Source: Pseudomonas sp. AOB-7 (GTDB lineage: Bacteria > Pseudomonadota > Gammaproteobacteria > Pseudomonadales > Pseudomonadaceae). Taken from it: a DNA stretch of 64,000 bases. Below, piece by piece: positions 55,466-64,000 of the stretch. Location: positions 19,887 through 83,886 of the forward strand of contig NZ_RFFK01000003.1 of assembly GCF_003696305.1 (NCBI RefSeq), read 5' to 3'. The translations under genes were made by a program, and so were the position numbers. The notes below the pieces were generated by a model. The model saw only the letters and a program-made list of their open reading frames with translations. It had not been told where the DNA came from and searched no databases. The first letter of the stretch is position 1. Every line of letters starts with the position of its first letter.

Positions 55466-55754
55466 CGCCCTGCGCCTGAGCGTCTTCGCTCTGGCGTTGC
55501 TGAGCCTGACCGGCTGCGCCACGGTGCGCACCCTGGATGCGGCCAAGGTCGATGCGCCGGTGGTCTATGCCGGCACGCGGCTGGACTGGTATGCCATCAA
55601 TGGAGGGTGCTGCCCGCTGGACCGCTTCGGCGCCGAGGCGCCGCGTTACCCGGGGCTGGACCTGCCGGCCAGCGCGCTGCTCGATACCCTGCTGCTGCCG
55701 TTCTCCCTGGCCACCGCGCTGGGGATCAGCCTGGGCGTCAGCGGCGGGCTGTAG
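55458..55754 (+). CDS. YceK/YidQ-like lipoprotein
   Basis: 98 residues, overlapping ubiX by 8 bp. Lipobox [10 protein letters not shown]; then [15 protein letters not shown] and the typical C-terminal hydrophobic helix ([18 protein letters not shown]). YceK-type lipoproteins are small outer-membrane proteins of unknown function. Probably part of the mpl-ubiX transcript. Confidence 0.8.
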   Translation: MTSALRLSVFALALLSLTGCATVRTLDAAKVDAPVVYAGTRLDWYAINGGCCPLDRFGAEAPRYPGLDLPASALLDTLLLPFSLATALGISLGVSGGL

Positions 55755-55761
55755 GGCCGCG

Positions 55762-56133
55762 CTACCAGTGCCGGCGCCAGCGGTTCCAGCGATACAGGGC
55801 GCGGGCGAACAGGTTGTAGGCGCGCTGCGCCAGCCAATGCAGGCCGGGCAGGCGCAGTAGGCGGGCCAGCCAGCGCTGGCCGCGGGTGTGTGCGAAGAGC
55901 GCGGCGAAGGCGTCCACGCCGACCAGCACTTGGCCCTGCTCGTCGCGCAGGTGCAGGCGCTCGCGCACCGGCTCCAGAGCCTGGTTCAGCTCCTCGACGG
56001 TCTGCGGCTGCCGGTGCACGTCGACCCATTCCACCGGGCAGTCGCCGCCGGCCTACATGCGCTTGCGCTGCGCCGCGATGCCGGCGTCGCACACCGGGCA
56101 GGCGCTGTTGTAGAACACCTTGAGCTTGGCCAT
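55762..56133 (-). pseudogene. DCC-type thiol-disulfide oxidoreductase gene with an internal amber codon
   Basis: From ATG 56133 the frame gives MAKLKVFYNSACPVCDAG, the Y-N-x-x-C-P-V-C signature of the DCC (DUF393) family, then QRKRM and a TAG at 56053-56055. The same frame continues beyond the TAG with normal family sequence (DCPVEWVDVHRQPQ to NRWRRHW). One C-to-T change in a CAG codon would explain the stop. The N-terminal 26 residues alone cannot fold, so the gene is probably inactive, unless the site is a sequencing error or the codon is suppressed. The YbaK-like gene overlaps its start. Confidence 0.75.
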
Positions 56134-56615
56134 CAGAGGCAGGGCTCGGTTTCCACTTCTATACACACATCGATCCACTCGGCGTCGACCAACTCGGCCA
56201 TGCGCTCGGGGGCGATGCGCACGGCGCTGTGGGTGGCGCCGGCGGCCGGCAGCACTTCGGCGAAGGCCAGCAGCGAGCGGTCGCAGTAGACGCTGAGCGG
56301 CGTGGCCAGGCCGAAGGGGCAGACGCCGCCGACCGGATGGCTGGTCAGTTCGACCACGGTCTGCGCATCGAGCATGCGCGCCTTGGCGCCGAAGCATTCC
56401 TTCATCTTGCGGTTGTCGATGCGCGCATCGCCGCGGGCGACGATCAGCACGTCGCGTTCGGCGATGCGAAAGGCCAGGGTCTTGGCGATCTGCCCCGGCG
56501 ATACGCCGTGTGCCTCGGCAGCCAGGGCCACGGTGGCGGTGCTGGAGGGCAGCTCGATGATGTGGATGTCGGGCGCTTTTTCAGCGAGGAAGGCACGAAC
56601 GGAGGCCAGGCTCAT
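56133..56615 (-). CDS. YbaK/EbsC-type aminoacyl-tRNA deacylase
   Basis: 160 residues. Conserved segments of the family: ELPSSTATVALAAEAHGVSPGQIAKTL, the helix DNRKMKECFGAKARML, the loop TSHPVGGVCPFGL and the late strand of the active pocket. These proteins clear mischarged tRNA(Pro) or related species. Its stop overlaps the start of the DCC gene (TGATG-type overlap). Confidence 0.85.
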   Translation of the reverse strand: MSLASVRAFLAEKAPDIHIIELPSSTATVALAAEAHGVSPGQIAKTLAFRIAERDVLIVARGDARIDNRKMKECFGAKARMLDAQTVVELTSHPVGGVCPFGLATPLSVYCDRSLLAFAEVLPAAGATHSAVRIAPERMAELVDAEWIDVCIEVETEPCL

Positions 56616-56721
56616 AAGGCGGTTCCCCAGGGCTGTCGAATGGTCGCGGCGGTTTCGGCGGGCGGCCGAGCGAAGCGGCCATGCTCGCGCTGCCCGCCGA
56701 GGCCGTCAAGACCGCTTGGCC

Positions 56722-57588
56722 TCAACTTGCCAGCAGATGTGCCGCTTTTACCGCCTCATCGAGCCCGTAGCGACCTTTTTCGTCGCGCGTTACCCGGCCC
56801 ATGGCCACCTCCGGATCATGGGTGAACACCAGGCGGCCGCCGCGGGCGACGAGGTCGGCCAGCAGGGCTTCCTTCTCCTCGATCAGGCCTTCGGGAAAGC
56901 GGTCGTAACCCATGGTGATCGGTAGGTGCACCCAGGGCGCGCCGGGGATCAGGTCGCCGGGAAACACCACCGGCCCACCCGGCATGGCCACTTCCGGCAG
57001 CAGCTGGCCCGGGGTGTGGCCGTCGCTCCAGTGCAGGCGCCAGTCGGGGCCGAGCAGCTCACAGCTTTCGGTTTCGTCGATCAGCTGCAGGCGGCCGCTG
57101 GCGTCCAGCAGGTCCAGCAGCTCGGGGATGTAGGAGGCGCGGTCGCGGGCATGGGGCTGGCGCGCCCGCTGCCATTGGCGGCGGCCGCTGACGAAGCGGG
57201 CGTTGGGGAACAGCAGGCGCGCCGGCTGACCCTCCTGCCAGGCGGCGAGCAGGCCGCCGGCATGGTCGAAGTGCAGGTGGGTGAGCACGACGATGTCGAT
57301 GTCGGCGTCGCTCAGGCCCACGGCCGCCAGGCTGTCGAGCAGCACGTGACGCTCTTCCTGCACGCCGAAGCGCTGCTTCAGCTCGGGGCTGAAGAAGGCG
57401 CCGATGCCGGTTTCCACCAGGATATTGCGCTCGTCTTCCTGCACCAGCAGGGCGCGGCACCCGAGGTCGATGCGATTGAGGTCGTCGGCCGGCATCCAGC
57501 GCTGCCACAGCGCCTTGGGCGCGTTGCCGAACATGGCGCCGCCATCGAGTTTCTGGCTGTTGCCGGTCAGGGTGGTCAGGGTTCGCAT
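56722..57588 (-). CDS. Metallo-beta-lactamase-fold hydrolase
   Basis: 288 residues from ATG 57588. The metal motif [11 protein letters not shown] is complete, with the second His in [11 protein letters not shown] and the Asp in [13 protein letters not shown]; a late His is in [10 protein letters not shown]. The layout fits MBL-fold lactonase or hydrolase-like enzymes. The substrate is unknown. A longer N-terminal frame is rejected since it runs through the REP-like repeat. Confidence 0.88.
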   Translation of the reverse strand: MRTLTTLTGNSQKLDGGAMFGNAPKALWQRWMPADDLNRIDLGCRALLVQEDERNILVETGIGAFFSPELKQRFGVQEERHVLLDSLAAVGLSDADIDIVVLTHLHFDHAGGLLAAWQEGQPARLLFPNARFVSGRRQWQRARQPHARDRASYIPELLDLLDASGRLQLIDETESCELLGPDWRLHWSDGHTPGQLLPEVAMPGGPVVFPGDLIPGAPWVHLPITMGYDRFPEGLIEEKEALLADLVARGGRLVFTHDPEVAMGRVTRDEKGRYGLDEAVKAAHLLAS

Positions 57589-57627
57589 GGGAGGACTCTT
57601 GTTATGGGCCGTGGTGCGGCGGGGATT

Positions 57628-57688
57628 GTAGCCCGGATGCAATCCGGGAGAGGCCTGCCGACTGTCCCCGGATTGCATCCGGGCTGCG
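57628..57688. repeat. REP-like inverted repeat pair
   Basis: GTAGCCCGGATGCAATCCGG and its near inverse (CCCGGATTGCATCCGGGC) with ~18 bp between form a long hairpin. A single copy of the same palindromic unit occurs at 61014. Such intergenic repeats are common in pseudomonad genomes. It lies between MBL gene and acyl-CoA dehydrogenase gene. Confidence 0.8.
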
Positions 57689-57745
57689 GGGAATAAAAAG
57701 GCGCGGCGCCTCGCAGAGGGACGCCGCGCAACACGCTCAAAAGTT

Positions 57746-59518
57746 TCAGAACTGCTCGGCAGCGAGGCCGTAGAGCGGGGCGCTGCCGGCACGAATGCTC
57801 GCCTCCAGGCTCAGGGTGCGCGGCAGCAGACGGGCGAAGAAGAACTCGGCGGTGGCCAGCTTGCCGCCATAGAAGGCCTCGTCTTCGCCCTGCTTGCCCT
57901 GCGCCACCGCCGCCATGCGCGCCCACATGTAGGCATAGGCGACGTAGCCGAACAGGTGCAGGTATTCCACCGAGGCGGCGCCCACCGAGTTCGGGTCGGC
58001 CTTGGCCTGCTCGAGCAGCCAGCCGCTGACCGCCTCCAGGCGTTCCAGCGCTTCCACCAGGCGATCACCGAAGGGCGATTCATGGGCATGGGCGAAGTCG
58101 CGCACCTCGCCGGCGAACAGGCGCAGCGCGGCGCCGCCGTTGGCCACCACCTTGCGCCCGAGCAGGTCGAGCGCCTGAATGCCATTGGTGCCTTCGTAGA
58201 TCTGCGCGATGCGCACGTCGCGTACCAGCTGCTCCTGGCCCCATTCACGGATATAGCCGTGGCCGCCGAACACCTGCTGGCCGTGCACGCAGCTTTCCAG
58301 GCCGGTATCGGTGAAGAACGCCTTGGCCACCGGTGTCAGCAGGGCGACCAGGGCTTCGGCGTTGTGTCGCTCGTCGGCGTCCTCGGCGTACTTGGCCAGA
58401 TCCAGCTGCTGACCGACGTAGCAGGCAAAGGCCCGCCCGCCCTCGTTCAGCGCCTTCATGGTCAGCAGCATGCGGCGCACGTCGGCGTGGACGATGATCG
58501 GGTCGGCGACCTTGTCCTGATTCACCGGGCCAGTGGCGGCGCGGCTCTGGATACGTTCGCGGGCGTAGCTGACGGCCGACTGATAGGAGGCCTCGGCGCA
58601 GCCAATGCCCTGGATGCCGATGGACAGACGCTCGTAGTTCATCATGGTGAACATAGCCGCCAGGCCTTTGTTGACCTCGCCGATCAGGTAGCCGGTGGCG
58701 CCGTCGAAGTTCATCACGCAGGTGCTTGATGCCTTGATACCCATCTTGTGCTCGATGGAGCCGCAACTCACGGCGTTGCGTGCACCGAGGCTGCCATCGG
58801 CGTTGACCATCACCTTGGGCACCAGAAACAGCGAGATGCCCTTCGGCCCGGCCGGTGCGTCCGGCAGCTTGGCCAGCACCAGATGGATGATGTTCTCGGT
58901 CAGGTCCTGTTCTCCACCGGTAATGAAGATCTTGCTGCCGGTGATCCTGTAGCTGCCGTCGGCCTGCGGCTCGGCGCGGGTGCGGATGATGCCCAGATCG
59001 GTACCGGCATGGGCCTCGGTCAGGCACATGGAGCCGGCCCAGCGGCCTCCGTACATTGGCGGCAGGTAGGTGGTTTTAAGGTCTTCGCTGGCGTGGGCGT
59101 CGATGGCCAGGCAGGCGCCGGAGCTCAGCGCCGAGTACAGCGCGAAGCTGGAGCCGGCGGCGTAGAGCATCTCCTCGAAGGCCACGGCGAGCATCTTGGG
59201 CATGCCCATGCCGCCGTAATTCGGGTTGCCGGACAGGCCCACCCAGCCACCTTCGGTGTAGGTGGCGTAGGCTTCGCGAAAACCGGCCGGGGTGCGCACG
59301 TTGCCGCCCTCCCACTGCGCGCCTTCCTCGTCACCGCTGCGATTCAGCGGGGCGATCAGCGTACCGGTGACCTTGGCCGCCTCTTCGAGAATGGCATCGG
59401 CGGTGTCGGCATCGACGGTTTCCGCCAGGGCCGGCAGGCGTGCCCACAGTTGCGGGGCGGCGAAGACCTCATGAAGCACGAAGCGCATATCGCGCAGCGG
59501 GGCGTTGAATTCGGGCAT
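57746..59518 (-). CDS. Acyl-CoA dehydrogenase (FadE/DmdC-like, long form)
   Basis: 590 residues. Flavin-binding and catalytic regions: [56 protein letters not shown] and the late [22 protein letters not shown], where the flanking glutamate region [14 protein letters not shown] holds the catalytic Glu. The extra C-terminal ~130 residues mark the long family that includes DmdC. It oxidises acyl-CoA thioesters; chain length is unknown. The acyl-CoA synthetase 1.5 kb upstream may act in the same pathway. Confidence 0.92.
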   Translation of the reverse strand: MPEFNAPLRDMRFVLHEVFAAPQLWARLPALAETVDADTADAILEEAAKVTGTLIAPLNRSGDEEGAQWEGGNVRTPAGFREAYATYTEGGWVGLSGNPNYGGMGMPKMLAVAFEEMLYAAGSSFALYSALSSGACLAIDAHASEDLKTTYLPPMYGGRWAGSMCLTEAHAGTDLGIIRTRAEPQADGSYRITGSKIFITGGEQDLTENIIHLVLAKLPDAPAGPKGISLFLVPKVMVNADGSLGARNAVSCGSIEHKMGIKASSTCVMNFDGATGYLIGEVNKGLAAMFTMMNYERLSIGIQGIGCAEASYQSAVSYARERIQSRAATGPVNQDKVADPIIVHADVRRMLLTMKALNEGGRAFACYVGQQLDLAKYAEDADERHNAEALVALLTPVAKAFFTDTGLESCVHGQQVFGGHGYIREWGQEQLVRDVRIAQIYEGTNGIQALDLLGRKVVANGGAALRLFAGEVRDFAHAHESPFGDRLVEALERLEAVSGWLLEQAKADPNSVGAASVEYLHLFGYVAYAYMWARMAAVAQGKQGEDEAFYGGKLATAEFFFARLLPRTLSLEASIRAGSAPLYGLAAEQF

Positions 59519-59577
59519 GGTGCAACCTCGACAGCGGAGGCGCCGCGACAGGCGCGGCGCGTGTGGAACGAAATGCG

Positions 59578-60951
59578 TCAGTCGGCTTCGGCCGGCTCGC
59601 GCGTCTTATCCTTGATGCTGGTGAATTTAAGCAGATGGGTGCGTTCGACCAGGATGTACAGCGCCGCGCCCGCGGCCAAGCCCCAGCCCGCGCCGTAGAC
59701 GGCGAGCACCACACCCATGGTGCCGGCGATGCCGCGCTCGGTGTTGTTGTTGAGCTGCTCGAAGCCGACCATCAGGCAGATGTAGCCGGTGAGGATCAGC
59801 GTCAGCGACAGGGCGATCGGCAGTACCGGCTGGAAGAAACTGACCAGCGGCAGCATGAACAGCGCGGCGAAGCCGGTGATCCAGAAGGTGCCGGCGCCGC
59901 TATATATCGAGTCCATCGCCTTGCGCCCGTACTTGTAGCGCTCGGCCATGGTCGCCGCCACGGCCGTCCACAGCGGTCCGGCCAGGCCCGGGTAGGGCGC
60001 GAAGAAGGCGTGCAGGGCGTTGCGGATGGCGGTCACCAAGTGGATACGGTCGACGTTGTTTTCGATCACCTCGTCGGTGCGCAGTTCATCGGCGCGCTGC
60101 ATCAGCGACTGGCCGACGATGATGTCGCCGAAGGCGATCACGTAGGCGATCACCGCGGTGGGCACGGCCAGCATGAACACGTCCAGGCCGGGGAAGCCGA
60201 CGTTGAACGGCAGGTAGTTCCACATTTCGCCGAAGGCCGGCGCGGTGATGCCCCATTTGACGTCCGGCATCTTGTACTCGCCCACGGCGATGCCGATGAA
60301 GATGGCGATCAGCATGCCCGGCACCATGCCGTAGTTGACGATCTTGCGCGCCAGCGGCACGCGCTCGGTCAGGCCCTTGAACGACACCGAGAACATCAGG
60401 TACAGGCAGATCAGGCTGCCCAGCACCAGAGAGATAGGCGTGTTGGCCAGGCGGCCGCCGGCGCTGATCTCGCCCATCAGTGCGGCGATGCCGGCGCCGA
60501 TGATGATGCCGCCCTTCATCGAGTTGGGGATCAGCCGCACCAGGGCGCTGCCCAGGCGGGTGACGCCGAGGAAGAGAAAGATCACGAACACCAGGAACTG
60601 CAGGGCGAACAGCGCCTGAATGGCCGCAGGACCCGGCTCGAAGTCGCCGAGAAACAGCAGCACCACCGGAATGCCGGGGGTGATCCAGCCGGGCACCAGC
60701 GGCACGCCGAGCAGCGCCGGCAGCATGAAGCCGATACCGCACACCACCACGTAGGCCAGGGCGACGTCATAGGGCAGGCCGAGGTATTTCTCCAGCAGCG
60801 GGATCATCGCCAGGCTGACCACGAACATGATCAGCGCCTGCAACATCTCCGCGGTTTCCCAGCGGTAATGCACGAAGGGCAGGCGCAGCTTGAACGGGCC
60901 GAGGGGCCAGTACGGTTGTTCGTCGCCGTCACGGCGCTGGAAGATTTGCAT
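59578..60951 (-). CDS. NCS2-type nucleobase or related permease
   Basis: 457 residues from ATG 60951 with about 12 membrane segments. Family-type stretches include PNSMKGGIIIGAGIAALMGEI, VPTAVIAYVIAFGDIIVGQSL and YSGAGTFWITGFAALFML. The xanthine-uracil permease superfamily fits best; a sulphate-type SLC26 relation cannot be excluded. The substrate is unknown. It lies between acyl-CoA synthetase and dehydrogenase on the same strand. Confidence 0.75.
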   Translation of the reverse strand: MQIFQRRDGDEQPYWPLGPFKLRLPFVHYRWETAEMLQALIMFVVSLAMIPLLEKYLGLPYDVALAYVVVCGIGFMLPALLGVPLVPGWITPGIPVVLLFLGDFEPGPAAIQALFALQFLVFVIFLFLGVTRLGSALVRLIPNSMKGGIIIGAGIAALMGEISAGGRLANTPISLVLGSLICLYLMFSVSFKGLTERVPLARKIVNYGMVPGMLIAIFIGIAVGEYKMPDVKWGITAPAFGEMWNYLPFNVGFPGLDVFMLAVPTAVIAYVIAFGDIIVGQSLMQRADELRTDEVIENNVDRIHLVTAIRNALHAFFAPYPGLAGPLWTAVAATMAERYKYGRKAMDSIYSGAGTFWITGFAALFMLPLVSFFQPVLPIALSLTLILTGYICLMVGFEQLNNNTERGIAGTMGVVLAVYGAGWGLAAGAALYILVERTHLLKFTSIKDKTREPAEAD

Positions 60952-61013
60952 GAGGGTTCTCCGTCGGCCGCCTGGGCCGGTTCTTGTTGTTGTGCAAACG
61001 GTGCGGTTTTGCC

Positions 61014-61038
61014 GTAGCCCGGATTGCATCCGGGCTAC
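61014..61038. repeat. REP-like palindrome
   Basis: A 25-bp near-perfect palindrome with arms GTAGCCCGGAT and ATCCGGGCTAC around TGC. Same unit as the pair at 57628. It sits between the permease and acyl-CoA synthetase genes. Confidence 0.8.
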
Positions 61039-61042
61039 GAGC

Positions 61043-62662
61043 TCAGAGAGCCTTGGCCATATCGCGCAGGACGAACTTCTGGATCTTGCCGGTGCTGGTC
61101 TTGGGCAACTGGGTGAAGACCACGGTCTTGGGCACCTTGAAGCCGGCCAGGTGCTCGCGGCAGAAGGTCATGATTTCGCTGTCGCTGGCCTGCTGGCCGG
61201 TCTTGAGGGTGATGAAGGCGCAGGGCGTCTCGCCCCATTTCTCGTCCGGACGGGCGACCACCGCCGCCTCCAGCACCGCCGGGTGGCGATAGAGCACGCC
61301 CTCGACCTCGATGGTGGAGATGTTCTCGCCGCCGGAGATGATGATGTCCTTGAGGCGGTCGCGGATTTCCATGTAGCCGTCGGCGTGACACACGCCCAGG
61401 TCGCCGGTGTGGAACCAGCCGCCTTCGAAGGCCTCGGCGGTGGCGCTGGGGTTCTTCAGGTAGCCCTTCATCACGGTGTTGCCGCGCATGAAGATCTCGC
61501 CGATGGTCTGACCGTCACGCGGCACCGGTTCCAGGGTCTTCGGGTCGGCCACCATCACCCCTTCCAGGGTCGGGTAGCGCACGCCCTGGCGCGCCTTGAT
61601 GGTGGCGCGCTCCTCCAGCGGCAGTTCGTCCCATTCGGCGTGCCAGGCGCACAGCGTCACCGGACCGTAGACCTCGGTCAGGCCGTACACATGGGTGACA
61701 TGGATGCCCATCTCCTCCACCGCGCCGATCACCTTCGCGGGCGGCGCAGCGCCGGCGACCATGGCCTTGACCGGATGATCGATGGCCGCCTTGGCCTCGG
61801 CCAGCATGTTCACCAGGGCGTTGAGCACGATGGGTGCGCCGCACAGGTGAGTGACCTGCTCGTCGCGGATCAGGGTGAGGATCTTCGCCGGGTCGACGCG
61901 GCGCAGGAACACATGCACGCCCGCCAGCGCGGTGACCGTCCAGGGGTAGCACCAGCCGTTGCAGTGGAACATCGGCAATGTCCACAGGTAGACCGGGTGG
62001 TTGCCCATGGCCCAGGTCATCTGGTTGCCCATGGCGTTGAGGAAGGCGCCGCGGTGGTGATAGACCACGCCCTTGGGGTTACCGGTGGTGCCAGAGGTGT
62101 AGTTGAGGCTGATGGCCTGCCACTCGTCCGTCGGCCACTGCCAGGCGAACGCGGGGTCGCCCTCGGCGAGGAAGGCCTCGTAGTCCAGCTCGCTGACCGC
62201 CTGGCCCTCGCCGTACTCGGGGTCGTCGACATCGATCACCAGCGGCGGGTGGTCGAGCATGCCGATGGCGGCGTGGATCACCTCATGGAACTCGCGGTCG
62301 GCGATCACCACCTTGGCTTCGCCATGCTGCAGCATGAAGGCGATGGCCTCGGCATCCAGGCGCACGTTAAGGGTATTGAGCACCGCGCCGATCATCGGCA
62401 CGCCGAAATGCGCTTCGAGCATGGCCGGAATGTTCGGCAGCATCACCGCCACCGTATCGCCCTGGCCGATGCCGCGGCCGGCCAGCGCCGAGGCCAGGCG
62501 CCGGCAGCGTGCATAGGTCTCGGCCCAGTTGCGGCGAATCGAGCCATGCACCACGGCCGGATAGTGCGGGTAAACCGCTGCGGTACGTTCGATGAAGCTC
62601 AGGGGGCTGAGGGCGACATGGTTGACGGCGGCGCGGCCGAGGCCCTGCTCGTAGATCGACAT
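61043..62662 (-). CDS. Acyl-CoA synthetase (AMP-forming)
   Basis: 539 residues. ANL superfamily motifs are all present: ISLNYTSGTTGNPKGVVYHH (ATP loop), VYGLTEVYGPV, GWFHTGDLGVCHADGYMEI and RLKDIIISGGENIST, and the late catalytic Lys in LPKTSTGKIQKFVL. It activates a carboxylic acid to its CoA thioester through an acyl-AMP. The neighbourhood with acyl-CoA dehydrogenase suggests use in fatty-acid or DMSP-like catabolism; the substrate is not determined. Confidence 0.93.
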   Translation of the reverse strand: MSIYEQGLGRAAVNHVALSPLSFIERTAAVYPHYPAVVHGSIRRNWAETYARCRRLASALAGRGIGQGDTVAVMLPNIPAMLEAHFGVPMIGAVLNTLNVRLDAEAIAFMLQHGEAKVVIADREFHEVIHAAIGMLDHPPLVIDVDDPEYGEGQAVSELDYEAFLAEGDPAFAWQWPTDEWQAISLNYTSGTTGNPKGVVYHHRGAFLNAMGNQMTWAMGNHPVYLWTLPMFHCNGWCYPWTVTALAGVHVFLRRVDPAKILTLIRDEQVTHLCGAPIVLNALVNMLAEAKAAIDHPVKAMVAGAAPPAKVIGAVEEMGIHVTHVYGLTEVYGPVTLCAWHAEWDELPLEERATIKARQGVRYPTLEGVMVADPKTLEPVPRDGQTIGEIFMRGNTVMKGYLKNPSATAEAFEGGWFHTGDLGVCHADGYMEIRDRLKDIIISGGENISTIEVEGVLYRHPAVLEAAVVARPDEKWGETPCAFITLKTGQQASDSEIMTFCREHLAGFKVPKTVVFTQLPKTSTGKIQKFVLRDMAKAL

Positions 62663-62803
62663 GGCGGATACACCTTTGGCTGATTGTTAGCTCTGGTTAT
62701 TCCGGTAATGATGCAGGCATTACCGAAGCTTGCTGGCGGTGATTTATAGGTAATTTCTATTTTTTATGGAATATATACCAAGGTTTTATAGAATAATTAC
62801 TAT

Positions 62804-64000
62804 ATGAGTCTTTCAAGCGATCGAGCGGCCGTGCCGCTGCAGGCCTGGCTGCGTATCCAGCGCGAAGCGCCATCCCTCCACGAGCGGGCGGCCGCTTTGC
62901 GCCGCGCCGTGCTGGGCTGCCCGCAGGTGCGCCAGGCCTGGTACCTGGCCTGGCAGCCGGCCAGTCGCACCTATGCCCAGGACGATGGTGGCCCGCGCCT
63001 GCCGCCGGGGCAGGGGGATCCGCTGGCCGCCAGCGATCAGGCCCTGTTCGAGGCGCTGACGACGCAGCCCTGTTTGAGCCTGGAGGCTGTGCGTCAGCTG
63101 CCCTGCTGGCTGGCCGGGCGCCTGCGCCGCGCCGCCATTCATCACGGTCAGGCGCTGGCGCTGAGCCTGGAGGAGGGGGGCGCCGGTCTGTTGCTGCTGC
63201 AGGTGGACGAAGACGCCGGCCTGGAGTGGCTGCCCTGGCTGCGCGAGCTGCTGGCGCAACTGGTCGGCCTGGCTGGTGGCATGAGCCGCAGTGCGCCGCT
63301 GCTGTCGGCCGATCCGCAGCCGGCGCTGCTGCTCGATGAGCGGGCGTGCCCGCTGGAGTTCAACCAGGCGCTACAGGCGCTGCTCGGCGAGCGCGCGCTG
63401 GCCCAGGTCGGCGCGCTGTTGCCGGTCAACCATGTGCCGCTGGTGCGCGCCTGCCTGGAGCAGGCGCGTGCCATCGAGGCGGTGGAGGCGCAGGACGGCG
63501 AGCGCATCCTGATCTGGAGCTTTATCCCCGATGTCGCCGAACGGCGGGTGCTGGCGCGCTGCCGCGAGGCGACCCAGGAAATTCGCGAGCAGCGCGAGGC
63601 CGCGCGGGCGCGGCGGCTGTACCGGCTGATCACCGAGAACACCACCGACCTGATTTCCCGTCATACCCCGGACGGCGTGTTTCTCGATGCCTCGCCGGCC
63701 TGCTGGACGCTGCTCGGCTACTGGCCGGAAGAACTGCGCGGCTTGGCGGTCGACGGCCTGCTGCATCCGCAGGACCAACTGCAGCAGGCCAAGCAGGCGC
63801 GCGAGGCGCTGGAGCAGGACGGCTACCACACCATGACCTACCGCATCCGCCACCGCGACGGCCACTACCTGTGGTTCGAGACCGCCAGCCGCGCCATTCG
63901 CGAAACCTACACCGGCGCGGTGGTGGAGGTGGTCAGCGTGTCGCGCGACATCACCGCGCGCATCCAGGCCGAGGAGAACAAGCGCCGCCTGGAAGACGAA
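62804..64000 (+). CDS. PAS-domain sensor protein, 3' end outside the window
   Basis: The frame from ATG 62804 is open to the last base and gives 399 residues. An N-terminal ~270-residue part (GAF-like pattern, ALALSLEEGGAGLLLLQ) is followed by a PAS domain at ~270-385 (LYRLITENTTDLISRHTPDGVFLDASPACWTLLGY, then the PAC end VEVVSVSRDITARIQAEE). A linker helix begins at the end. Such proteins continue into a histidine kinase or diguanylate cyclase output, which cannot be seen. The 140 bp upstream (62663-62803) are AT-rich and hold its promoter and that of the acyl-CoA synthetase. Confidence 0.85.
   Translation, partial: MSLSSDRAAVPLQAWLRIQREAPSLHERAAALRRAVLGCPQVRQAWYLAWQPASRTYAQDDGGPRLPPGQGDPLAASDQALFEALTTQPCLSLEAVRQLPCWLAGRLRRAAIHHGQALALSLEEGGAGLLLLQVDEDAGLEWLPWLRELLAQLVGLAGGMSRSAPLLSADPQPALLLDERACPLEFNQALQALLGERALAQVGALLPVNHVPLVRACLEQARAIEAVEAQDGERILIWSFIPDVAERRVLARCREATQEIREQREAARARRLYRLITENTTDLISRHTPDGVFLDASPACWTLLGYWPEELRGLAVDGLLHPQDQLQQAKQAREALEQDGYHTMTYRIRHRDGHYLWFETASRAIRETYTGAVVEVVSVSRDITARIQAEENKRRLEDE

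Noticed and set aside
59563..61017. Plus-strand frame of 484 codons rich in His, Gln and Asp
   Set aside because: Antisense to the NCS2-type permease, whose membrane pattern is clear.

Overview
The window is high-GC DNA from a Pseudomonas-type gammaproteobacterium. The chromosomal genes at the right (ppa, an MtfA-type peptidase, mpl, ubiX, an acyl-CoA dehydrogenase and an acyl-CoA synthetase) are typical of that genus. The species cannot be fixed from the sequence alone.

Three blocks are visible. (1) Positions 1-4030 are accessory DNA with a phage-like look. They hold a cut-off coiled-coil gene, a pore-former-like toxin with a membrane immunity candidate, and three leftward small genes. The toxin pair lies between inverted arrays of ~22-bp repeats. 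(2) Positions 4032-49652 are a ~45.6 kb lambda-like siphophage prophage inserted in the last codons of ppa. A 17-bp core (tatttttggtaagccgc) occurs at both ends. (3) Positions 49635-64000 are host chromosome: ppa and its neighbours, cell-wall recycling and flavin prenylation genes, a fatty-acid oxidation pair, a permease, and a PAS sensor cut by the window end.

Prectly read left to right, the prophage runs as follows. The integrase, an excisionase-like gene and a long leftward early operon (4.07-11.55 kb) have many ATGA overlaps; the operon includes a Dam methylase, an HD hydrolase and a PrtN-like activator. Next come BRCT and unknown genes, an S24 repressor facing a Cro-like gene, and a CII-like, TraR/DksA-like and VapE primase-helicase block. 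After a probable Q-like gene and a leader with two terminators comes the rightward late region: holin, terminase, portal, S49 protease with a nested scaffold start, decoration and capsid proteins, tail tube, tape measure and tail-tip proteins. Lysis genes follow (endolysin, Rz with nested Rz1), then a second Dam, SRAP, umuDC and a DUF4760-like gene. Accessory genes (morons) with their own terminators break the late operon at 28.1-29.6, 33.5-34.3 and 42.0-42.6 kb.

Regulation can be read in part. The repressor/Cro intergenic region and the start of the leftward operon share the operator layout GTTGT-N4-ACAAC-N5-GTTGT. Two LexA-type boxes lie before the second dam and between SRAP and umuD. A phage RsmN/RsmF-like CsrA protein suggests interference with host post-transcriptional control. 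Two very short ORFs with perfect AGGAGG ribosome sites (45.1 and 49.4 kb) may be a type I toxin and a leader peptide or small-RNA product. No tRNA, rRNA or CRISPR array was seen.
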